A stretch of DNA of 64,000 nt from Apostichopus japonicus (taxonomy: Eukaryota; Echinodermata; Holothuroidea; Aspidochirotida; Stichopodidae), in the NCBI RefSeq assembly GCF_037975245.1, contig NC_092562.1, positions 24,787,554 through 24,851,553 on the forward strand. Reading direction: 5' to 3'. The position numbers and the translations under genes are program-made. Below are positions 12,201 to 24,200 of the stretch, piece after piece. The first letter of the stretch is position 1, and each line of letters starts with the position of its first letter. The notes beneath the pieces are model-generated. The model did no database searches and was not told the origin of the DNA. It was given only the letters and a program-made list of their open reading frames with translations.

Positions 12201-15200
12201 GCACTTGTTGTATCATTGCGGCGCTTTGAAGAGCTAACCAGAAAAGCGTCAGAATCAGCTTCCTCGTCTTCAATGGTAATACCATCAGTTACTATGCTAC
12301 AGCGTTCCCTAGCTAAACATACAGATGATCAGGGAATAAAAACTCTGACAACAGCTATGTATGCTTCCCTAAATCGTCGATTTGATGACATGGAAAATAA
12401 CAAAATCCTTGTTTTAGCCACATTCCTCGATCCACATTACAAGTGCGTTTTTTTTAAAGTAGCAGACACGCGAGCGAAAGCAAGCGATTGGCTACGTGAG
12501 GAATCGTCATTGCTAACCACAAAAGTAGATGTCATAGAGACACAGGAAGAACAGCCTCACCCGAGAGCGGTCGACACATTCGACGATGAATTTGATCAAT
12601 TTCTGCAGGAGAAAGGAGCAATGGCTCCCCAAGCTGCTCAGGGCCAACACATTGGGCAAGAGATTGGACTTTTCCTTGCAGACCCTTTGCAGGAACGTTC
12701 TGGCAATCCATTGCAATGGTGGAAATTCAATTGCCATAGATTTCCCTTGCTGGCAAAGTTAGCTAGGAAATACCTTTGCGTCCCTCCTTCAAGTGTACCT
12801 AGTGAGCGGCTTTTCAGTGAAGCAGGTGATTTGTATGAAGAAAAGCGAAACAGGCTTGACCCAGCTAAGGCAGAAATGATTCTGTTTATCAGAGGTAATC
12901 TACCTAGATTGGACTTTAAATATTAACTAAGTATGCCCTCGAACTTCTTTTCCATCCAAATGCAGACAATACGCTTCAACTTAATTGCCGCTATTTTGTG
13001 CATAATGTTGGATTCAAGCATGAGCTTAATCATTTTCGATATTTTATCTTAATTTGCCGGAGCAATTTGTGTAACAAATTGATATTTGTTTTTGTCTTGA
13101 GAGAATTTGAAACAGTTTGTTTGCAAGTGAAGGACATTAAAAAACTTCTTGACACTGGAAAACTTTCTTCTGATCCTTGTTCATATTCCAATTATTCCTT
13201 CCTGCTTTGTTGTTTTATTTTTCATTTTGGAAGAATTCACGATTAATATTTTATCTTCACCATTTGTTTATATTTGCAACTCAATTGGTAAGAAAGATAT
13301 TTCACCTGTAAGACTTTTAGGCAGAGAACTTGAAAATGATTTGAAAAAAAAAAAGAAAAAAAAATATCTCGCGCCCGCACGTATGTGGAGATATAACAGT
13401 TTTGTTGTAAATATCGTTTTGTCTCACCTGCTTTTAAATTGTTCGATCTTTCCATTCTTTTTTTTTTAATTTTTTTTTTAGAGAAAAAATGTAAATACCT
13501 CTGAGCCATTTCCAACTGTTCTTATCTTTTCACTAGTTTTCAAGTAAATCACGATTTGTAGCACCCTTCTCCTAAAACTTTTCTTGTTATTTCTTTCTTT
13601 TTTGCCTATTGATGATTTGAACGGACCTGGGTGATTCCATTTCTAAAGCAAATATTTCCCAATCCCCAATGTCGCGCATGCCATGCAACCGTAGTATACC
13701 GCCTGTGATAGTAAAACTCCGTAGTCGACCCTGACCTACCCAGTCCGCATCTCTGATACTGGTATTACGTGGGGGACAAAAATTATTACTGCTGAAATAA
13801 CACAACTTGCAGTAGCTGCAGTGCTCGCTCCTCCCTCAAATATGTCATCCGCTTCATTCAAGATTCTTGGCTTATTTACAAACAACTTACAAGGCTAACC
13901 AATCAGAGATAATGTAACAAGCAACTTCAAAATGAATATTCAGATTGTGACTGACAGTCACCGCTTCGCGCGCCCCATGCATACACGATCCGAAGAGCTA
14001 GCTAACTGTACTGAACTGTGCAGTTTTGCATCATGTTCAAGGTTTTCACGGAGGCCTACGAGAAAATGAATGGTTAGTACAGTGTATATATGCTGCACTA
14101 ATGTTGTGTGTAGGCCAAGGTTCACGAAGGTCATTGGTTATATTCGCGCGCCGTAGACGTGTTTTAGAGGTTACGGAGGGTCAGGTTTCCATGGATATTA
14201 ATCGAAAATGAATAAGAGTTTAACTGACGCTAAAGAAATGGATCGTCTTGGGCAGATTAAAAAATCATTGCAAGTATAAATAAGTAGCTCTGCTGTGAAA
14301 AAAAAAGTTCAATATCGGCTTGCTGTTATCGGCAATTAGGCAAAATTTTACCGATACCGATATGCTGCCGATATTGCAAATATCGGCCGATACCGATATT
14401 GAAAACGATTATCGGCGCAACACTACAAACCAGTCAGTGTTAAACGTTACAGACAAATTGGAACCTTGCAACAAGGTTTACAAAGTTGATAGTAGGTTTG
14501 GTCAGTTAGATGACTGGCAAGCATTCTGAACTTACCATGTACTGATGGAGTTTGTTATTCCTTATTTAGACTTGCTTGCTCTAAGAATATTGCATAAATT
14601 ATCCACAAAAACCCCCCCATCTGATTATCAATTTATCATGCCTCCAAAATGGAACCACTGGCTAGATTAATTTTATCAACCTGTGTGAGGTCGTTATTAA
14701 AAATGAATGGTCAATTTTCAAACAGAAAAGACTATAATTAATAGAAATGTATAAATTTAAATGTATCTGTGGTGGTAAGTGGAACAGCAGTTACAAGATT
14801 TCTAACTTTTTTTTAAAGCAATTTTTGACTTAAGTGTAGATAACTGCAACGTACAGTATATGATGGGAAGGTACAGTAACACAGCACAGTACAAGAAACA
14901 AACTACTGTATGCCAAAGGCTGTGGTTTATAATCATTTTCACCAAGCAATCGGGTCAGGGGCAGGATTACAGGGGCAAGGGAGGGGGGGCAAAACTTACC
15001 CGCCTCACTTTTTCCCAGACCTCGAGTTGGCATTTTTTTATCCGATTCGGTGGGTAATTTGGTTGGTTATGCCACAGTAATATTGACAACTCTGCAAAAA
15101 TGTTACTGTACTACTAGTACTAGACCAATGCAACAGTGCCCTTTAAGCAACATGCCACACATGACACATGTGAACCTTCCTCCAGAATTGTTGCTAAATA

Positions 15201-18200
15201 CTGATGACTCATACATCTCTCTCAGTGATGGAGTCTTGGTCACCTGTTGATTAGTCACTTCCAAGTTCCATTAGATCACACAGACCTTTTCATATCCTCA
15301 CTCACATTCTCAGTAGCTCAGTTAAATACCACTCAATCGTTTCTTGAATTAATCACATTGAGAGAAGTTGTTTTTGGTTGAGTTCATAAATTGCATAAAC
15401 ATTGAGAGAAACACTGAAATAGACATGGAGAAAGTTGTTAGTCGGTTCGCAACCTGTGAGCAATATCAACGGGCACCGTCATTTGTTATTTTTTCATGTC
15501 GCATAATAAATCTGGCAACACTTTTATGCAGATAGCAGAAAGGAGTAGTGGGAAAATAACCTATAAATATTGCACCATATTACATCACGGGGCTTTATAA
15601 TATCCAAACATTTCTCACCCCCTCCCCTTAGACCCCTCTCCCACATTTGTCCCCCACTTTCAGACTTCAAATCCCCTCCTCCCACCCTCAATGGGATGCA
15701 TGATTTTTCGCTTTGAGCACCAGGTTAATTGCTCTGAAAAATAATAACAAAAGAAATGGAAAGGAATGATACAGTTGCAGTAGATGCATGATTCAAAGAC
15801 CATCATAGTTAAATAATATGGTTGGCTGATTGGCAACTGACCTTCATAAGCATGTAATTGAATTATCAGATCTCTATATACATGTATGATGTATGATTCG
15901 TGTTAAAATCTCTTTCCATCAGGGTTTCAGATGCTCATAAAAAAGTGCAAGTTTTTATTCTTATTTCATGCGTGGGAGTGCCGTCGACAGAATATGTACT
16001 AAGCTGCACACACACTTCATTAATGTACACCATTCTTATATGCTAGTCATTAGTCAATATACATGCACTTTAAAAGCTTGTTCCGTTTCCAACTAAATTC
16101 GAGCTGGGTACAGTAGTTACACATCTGCAGTTAAAACGCAAAGACATGAAGAACAAGATTGAACTCTGTCCTGTTTCGTTTAATATTTTTAACTTAAAAG
16201 TAAGAAGCATCGCTTGATGCATAGCACCAAACTTCAGTGAAGACTGCCTTGCTGCTTAATTTATGTCAATATGAAATTAAAACAAACCATGAAAATAATT
16301 CTAAAACTGTGAAAGAAGTTCTGAAAAGGTTGTGTGTGTTTTTTTTTTGTGGAAAATTTATGGGTATTTTATACATGTATGTATGTAACAGTGTATGTAC
16401 AGTATCTCTGTGTGTCTCATTACGAAAGCTCTCTCATATTTATTGGTTGCCTCAAACGATTTAAGTACCTTCCATTGAAACTGTTAAACTTAGATACTGT
16501 ACTGTAGATTTGTAGTGAGTCTGTACTGTACAATAGATAAAGACCTGTTACAAGTGCTATTCACCCCTTTTGGATAAATTTGTGTACTTGTACCATGGAG
16601 CTATAAACAGATTATAGCTCCATGCTTGTACTCAGTGCATTTTGACATCTACTATAAAAAAAAAACTGGTGTGAAATTAACCGCAGTTTGCTTTATAAAG
16701 AGGCTCCTAACCATCCAGCTATCTTGACCTCTGTGAAAGAAAGAAACTACCAGGCCACAATAGCCTATTGTAGCTTCATTTGAGCCTCTAACCAATGAGG
16801 GCCTTTGTACTGGAGTTCTGTACATGTGGTCTGCAACTGCTGAGACTAACCATAGAATTTAGCGACAGAATTTTGGTCACATATTTTGGCTTAAAAATAG
16901 GTTGGAGTGGTTGTTGTGTAATCATGAATAGTTTACTGTAAAGTAGAGAACATGCACATTATAATGTGCAGGTGCCTTTGATTATGTACAGGTACTGTTG
17001 TCTGATACATTCAGATAGTCTTTGAATTTTATGGCCCATGTAAGTCAAATTTTGGCAATTTACCAGGAGATTTTAGGCAATTTCCAGTATGTTAACTTAA
17101 GGTCATTGTATGTCAAACCCTCCTTGAAGGCTAGAGATCTAGAATCAGTATACAGTACAATAGGTGAATAGGTGACAGAAAATTGCTTGGCAGTTATTTG
17201 TTTGATTTTGTTAATAATTTTCCCATTGTTTGCAAAAGAAAGTACTGTAAATATCCAGCCTGGGGAAGAATTACAGTAGGCCCTCGATGTTTGACATTAT
17301 GAATGATACAGATTATGAGATTGAAATATTACCACCTGTCAGCAATGAAAGAGGTGAGTGCAGACCACAGATGGGCAGGGTGCAACCCATAGAAGAAAGG
17401 TTCTGTGGCCTATGGAGTTTTCAACCCTACGATGTGTTGGTTAAAATATCATAGTATAAAGTATAAGGAGTCAAGGACATCATGAAATTGGGAGTTTGTT
17501 CAGTACTTCACTTGCAGTACAATAAGCCCTACTTGAGAAAGGTGGTACATAGTTTTTCCAACATACTGTCTGTGTAAATATGGCATTTGGACTACAGCCT
17601 GTTCCTACAGTATGTACTGTACATATAACTTCTGATCTAGATAACTTTTTGTGATTTTCTTTGCACATAATTCAATGAAATTCATTGTTTCAGTTGATTG
17701 ACTGTAGGGATTGGATGAAGACATCAATTGGCTATTATTTATATATTTATTGTACTGTTAGGCTCTGTTCAAAATTAACATGAATAAGGTTTTGAATAGT
17801 ACATTTCTACAGGCCACATCAGAAGGGTTTTGAGAACCTTTCTTTTCTGTAGTAGGCCACAAACTAAAATGTAGGATAAAGATAGAAAACAGTTGTATGA
17901 TAAACGTACTGTATGTGCCAATACCATCCATGTAGGCCTACTGTAGTGTACGTTGTCAACAGCTGTCATGCTGTGTGTAGAACTTGCTTCCATCTAACTC
18001 AGATGGTAGGAAAGTATGTAAACAGACTACCATCATGATAGTACGTACTGTAGATGACAGTAGTCAGTAGTACAGTACCTCAATTTCTGTATAAATTCTT
18101 ACTATGTGATTGAACGATTAAACCTATACAGTACCGTACAGTAGTGCAAGTCAATGCCTTCTGTATGCAATCTGCTAGTAGCTCAGGTGAATATGGATAT

Positions 18201-21200
18201 TATATAGTTCAGATATTTAATTTGGAGATTATTGATCTACAAAAAAGTTGTTTATACAGTGTACATACTAAATGTGTAGTTGTTGCTCTGCATATAATAT
18301 ACAGTACTGTAACTTAGGCTCATTATCTGTGGCATGCATGCCTAATTTTTCCTAAGTAGTTAGATGTATTTGGTACTATTCCTGCACTTCTCATGAGGTT
18401 TTAGCAACATATATATTTTTTTGTTCTTCTAATAATGTATACAATTTACATCACTCCTCCTTAATCTACAGGCTACAGGCCTCCTCATAAAGACTGCATT
18501 CCCCACTCTACCAGGCCTAGATTATCCGTGGTATCTCCATGGTAAACCTTGTATAAAGTGCAGCTATTCCTGGAATAAGAAGTATCGGTATAATCATAGA
18601 GGTAAAAACAGACCTCCATGGTATAATAGAGTATCTCTGGAGCTTGTTGATCAGTTGCAAGAATATGTTTTCGTAGCAATTAGTAGAGCGTAAATACAGT
18701 AGACTCAACAAAGGAGAGGTAACGTGATAGGCAAGAATGATGAGAGGAACAACAGTTTGTTTTCTCTCTTGGAATTATAGTTGTAAACCTTCAGTTCTAA
18801 GGAGGAGAGAAGAAATAGGGTTGTTAACACTGGGGCTGGCTATAGTCTTGGGGATACAGTGAAGTAAAGCCATTCGTTACATTAACTTGAGATCTATATA
18901 CTGTACCTGGTGTTTGATATTCACATTCATATAATGGACAGTACTTATAAAGAAAGGCAATTGACACTCTGTATGCATTGCATTACAAAGAAAGTAAACT
19001 AAGAACACCCACACCTCCCACTGCCCCCCCCCCCCCATCCAGTAAAAACTCATTTAGTATCTCTAGACAGAATTGGTGTAGTGCTTGTACTCCTGTAATG
19101 AAAGCAGTTCTCTAAGCAGTTGTATTGTCAAACTATATGCAAATTTTGCTCTATATTCTGTTTCACCCCAGTACCTGTAGTACTATATAATTTACAGTGC
19201 CGGCCATGCGAACTGTTAAATAGCAATTTTCATATATTTGTAGCATACAAATAATAAATGACCAAACAGTAAACATTGCAAATTTGTCTGGCAAATTTCT
19301 TCAGGTTCAGCAAATAGCAATACTGTGCATATATTGTATTTGGACCAAACAAATATATATAAAAGATCATAAATATTGCAAATTTTTTATGTTTATGACG
19401 AAAAAATAAGAAAAAGAATAAAATTACATATGCAGGCTACTGTTTCTGTACATGATACTGGTAAACATCAATTGATAAAACTGTTTCCAGGAAATCAGGA
19501 TTACTGAGCTGTAAGCTATATATATATATAATATATACTGTATATAACCAGCCAGTGTATAGAAAATATAAAGGTGAAAGATAATTCTGTTATCATGTCA
19601 TATATATGTATTATTGTTTATTTATTTTGATGCATAATTTGGTTAATAGTTTGCCTCACATGTGATATATTACATTCTTACAGATGATATTGTTATTCAG
19701 CAAATGTTAGACTGGCCCCAAACCGCATGCCGCGCTCTGAAAAAGTTAACTTTCTGTTGCTTGCAAGTGAAGTTTTCTGCTTGTCGCTACATAATGCAGG
19801 TCAGTAATGAAACGTGATACCTTGTTATCTTTAGCTGGACCTGAGATGTCCATCGCTGTATCGTTTGTACACTGTGCTTAGGGTATTGACCGCAGCAGTA
19901 CGGTATGTACTGACTGTACACTAGTGTCTAATTACCGACGGTAAAATGCAAACTGTGTGTGTATTTTCTGGGATTGATGGTGGTGTCTAACACTTCTGTT
20001 ACACCTCATTCGAAACTAGGTCAGAATATTGGCATCAGACGTTTCATTTTGCGTGAGTCTCCACACCCTTTAAAGCTGTCAACTAGTAAACTGAGCTAAG
20101 CTGTAAATAAATTGGTATTCTCTTTATTTTGTAACATAAACTAAAACATTTGCACAGTTTCATACAAACAATCATTAATTAAGTCTTAAGTAGTAATTAA
20201 ACAAATTCCGAAACACCCATAACGACTTGCGTGTGACACAGATTTACTCGACGGTACTGTACATGCACATTACTTTCAATTCATGGAAAATCAGAAAAAC
20301 ATGAGTTGCCTACAGTGGCAATAAATCTAATGAGATATAGATCTGCCATGCAGCATGAAAAGAAAACATAACTTCTGTACCAATGTGATGAATTTACGGA
20401 TGATAACTGTAAGTCACAGATCCACTGTTCTCTAGTGCATGTAAAATTAGTTCATTTTACATACATGTGTATTTGTGTTAATTGCTGAGAAATTTCCAGA
20501 AAGAAGCTTACCTGTACCGTACGTACTGTAAGTTAGAACTCTTAATATTAGAAACAAAAATATTCTGCACTATACAAAATAGTATTGAAGAGATTAATAA
20601 GGGGGACGTACTGTAGCTAGTCGAAAACGTAGAAATCATTTATTTTGAAGAAAGCGAGTCAAAAGGTGGGTTGGGGGAGGGGAGGGGAGGAGGAAAGAAT
20701 CAAGGAAGTACAAACAGTTAAAGAAAGTTTACTTCTGAGTGTCAAGGTCAGTACTTCAATCTATAGGTGTGACCACCAATACCATTCTTGTGTACACCAT
20801 GTAAGCAGAGACCATAAAAGAGACACTAGAAACATAGTTTGTGTAGCAGTTTTGAATCTCAACTTTTTCTCACATCAAATACTATGGTTAAGCACTGTGT
20901 GCACACATGTACCAGTTAGGACATTTTTTGCATATCATTTTTGGGGAATATAAATTATATTTCCCCTGATCTTGAATTATATCTTTCAATTTGAGATTTA
21001 TTCTCTTACACAGGCAGTTAAATGCTGTACAGTACAGTGTGTGTGTCATGCCAGATTCAATTTCCCAATCTGGAGAGGTCTTTTTTCATCATTTGCCATT
21101 TTGAACCAATTGTATTAAACCGAAGTATATACACCATAGCATCCTACTACACTATACACTGTCTGTTGACATCACCTCTGAATATCTGCAGTGCCTCACA

Positions 21201-24200
21201 CTCTTACTTAAATATAAACCAGGATCCTCATTTTATATTTCATAATTTCACCGGAGCTGTGCTACTCTATTATGGAGTCGACTGGTAACGTTTTACGCCA
21301 TAAATACTAGAAAGCCAAGATGCAAGTGTTCCTTTTGAAATCATCAGATACCTCGGTTAACCTTCAACATCAGAATCAATAATTGACTGAAAGTTACAGT
21401 AAAAAGCAAACAATGTTCTGCATCCTGCTAATAACAATCTGTTATTATTATTATCTGTGAAATCACACACTTGCGTCCGTATAATTATGCAGATATAATC
21501 GTTACAGTCCAGATGTTTCTGTCTTAAAACAACAGAATACAACATATGTCATAATAACGCTTACAAGTTCACATAGTCAGTTTAGGTCTTTTGTATACTT
21601 TGTAATGTTTCACTTTTCCTCCGTCAATTTGATATGTTTTTTTTTTCTTTCCCTGCAGGAAATACAGCCTTACACTTAGCAGTTATGACTGGCCATAAAG
21701 GTGAATTTAATCTGCCTTGATGTTTGATATCTATTTTGCAATTATTCAGGCTTAACAGCTTTAGTTGTAGTACAGTCTATTGTCTATTGAATATCGATAG
21801 CCTATTGTTCGGTTCCTTTGGTTTCCATCATGCATTGTGTTGACACTTTTGATTGACCTCGGGACCTTCTCAAATTCACATCACATTTGTGCGTGTTGTA
21901 ATCATTGTTTTTGCTGGTAGTTTGGGATTGTTTGCTCGAAGCTTAATTGAACATCAACCATCTCCTGTGATCTCTACCAGCTAGTACTGCAGTGGGGGAG
22001 GGAGGGAAGTAGGGGATGGGAGAATGGGGGACAGCGAAAAATGCATGACAGTGTTCAAGTCCTTCAGCCCCCCCCCTCCATTCATCTGCCCACCATGGAA
22101 TTCAAGTATAATGACATGCACACTTGGCCCCAGACATTTTGTTCTATGTTTATTTGTGTTAATTAAGCAGTGCTTTATATATGTTAATTGGAATGAATAA
22201 GTGAATTGTAATGAATAATGTGCCTTGGTCCCTCCCCTCCCCTCTCCTGCTATACCCGAAACAGTTTTGTTCATATATCAGATATCATTTATCTTTGTCC
22301 TTGTTGTCTTTGTCCATTTACCTTTATCCATTTTGTTGCCACTGTGATATCTGTTATCATCAGATTCCGGGTGTTTCAAATATTTCTCATTAGAACTGCC
22401 TATATTTTGAGATCATCCTTAGAATTATTACTCCTCACCCTGCTGGATGAGTCAAGATTAACCAATCCATCCCTTCAGTTCACTGTTCGCTTACACTAAT
22501 TTACCACCAAACTTAGTTGAATTTTTCCTCCTTCAGTCTTAAGACATTTTAATCATTGGAAAAAAAAACTTGCACTCTCATCAATGCCTGGTACAAATAA
22601 TTTGAAGAAAAAAAAAATTCAACTTTTACAGCAAAAAGTGCTTATTAAATGGAAAAGTCGATAGTAATTTTAACATGCTAACAGTTATGACTGATGGCAA
22701 TGAGATGACCTATTTGCTAGATATTAATAAAAGTCTGTGGGACGACCATGCGCTCATCTTGTTTGTCAAATTAGTTGCTGGTTTTGTCATTATGTTCACA
22801 TCATTGCCTGTTTAAATAGTAAATAAATATATTTTCAATTCAGCATCATCCTCAAAATGCATGTTATTAATGTAAATTTGACAATTGAGATGAGTGTGTG
22901 TCTGAGTGTGTGCATTATCATCCCATCAGTGAAACATGTACATGTGTAGACTTGCTAGGTTGGCTTAAATAGTATTTGCGTTATGGCCAAATCTCTGTGT
23001 TAGAATAGAAATATTGACGTATTAGGATAGATTGATTTTAATTGATCTCAGGTCTGATTTGCATGCTAGCCTTCAATGTGGTTGTATCGTAATATGATAA
23101 AAATCTACAAATTTTGGTTTAGTATATAGGCGTGGATGGGGGTTGTAGGGGGTGTAGCAAAGTTAAGAATGGCAATCTGCTTAATGCATAATCATAAGGT
23201 TATAAATGGCAATCTTACAGTAGGTTGATATGTAGTACAACAGTATTGTAGGGAGGGGTGGGTGGGGGGGGAGGTGTAATTGCCCTTTCAATCAAGTGCA
23301 AAAAGAGTAAAATAATTTTTCTGCACAACCTTGTGCAGACCTATATATAGGTCTACTTTTTATCCTAATTACACTTCAGAATGCACCATTTCTCATCTAG
23401 AAATCAACAAAAGCAAAGTTAAGAATGGCAATCTGCTTAATGCATATTCATAAGGTTATTTAAACGGCAATCTTACAGTATGTTGATATGTATAACAACA
23501 GTATGGTACTGTATGGCATCAAAATACCAATTAGTTGGTGGTGATCACCTATGGAAGCCATTTCTTTCGGTGGGGGGGGGGGGGATGTGCTGGTGATTGA
23601 TCACCTTTGAAGCTATTTATTAGCTTGTGGTGTGCCAGAAGAGAGAGGATAAACAGTATATATCTTTAAATAATGTTTTGCATCTCACTTTATTCTCTGT
23701 TATAAAACGAAACCAGAAATCGTTTTTTTCTTCCCAATATCATGGATCATTTATATCATTTCTGTGAGCTATTGACTGAGATAAATTATAATACATTTTC
23801 TTTTCTTTGTTGTTTTTATTTTGCTGTAAATTCCTTCGCAGAATGTTTACATTTATTACTTGCCCATGGTGCCCCAGTCAAAGCCAGGAATCTTCAAGGG
23901 TGGACAGCCTTGGCAGAAGCTGTCAGTTACGGAGATCGTCTCATAAGTGAGTATTAATTCCTGTCTCTCATTAACGTACAGTACCCTCGTACAATCGCTG
24001 CATTCATTTTCCTGTCATTATATACCATTATGGTATTATTTGTCGATGTGGTCCAAAATGTGGTAGAAACTACTGTAGACAAAGGCGTAGGAGGCGGGGG
24101 AGGGTCTGGGGGGGAGCTGCAGGCCCCCCCAACCAAACATTTTTGTGAAAATTCGGGCAACATGCTGAGAATTTGTCGGGCACCTGCTGAAAGAAAAATA

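Larger units (their letters stand above)
9609..14425 (+). mobile_element. Complete autonomous-looking hAT transposon
   Basis: Bounded by 16-bp perfect terminal inverted repeats (TAGTGTTGCGCCGATA, 9609-9624, and its complement 14410-14425) and by a perfect 8-bp target duplication CAAACCAG (9601-9608 and 14426-14433), the hAT signature. Both ends carry dense subterminal CCGATAT/ATATCGG repeats (to about 9700 and from about 14310), probable transposase-binding sites. It encloses one intact transposase at 11061-12926. Length is 4817 bp, in intron 1 of ANKRD13C, transposase in the same orientation as the host gene. The identical target duplications and uninterrupted ORF argue for recent insertion. 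Confidence 0.93.
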
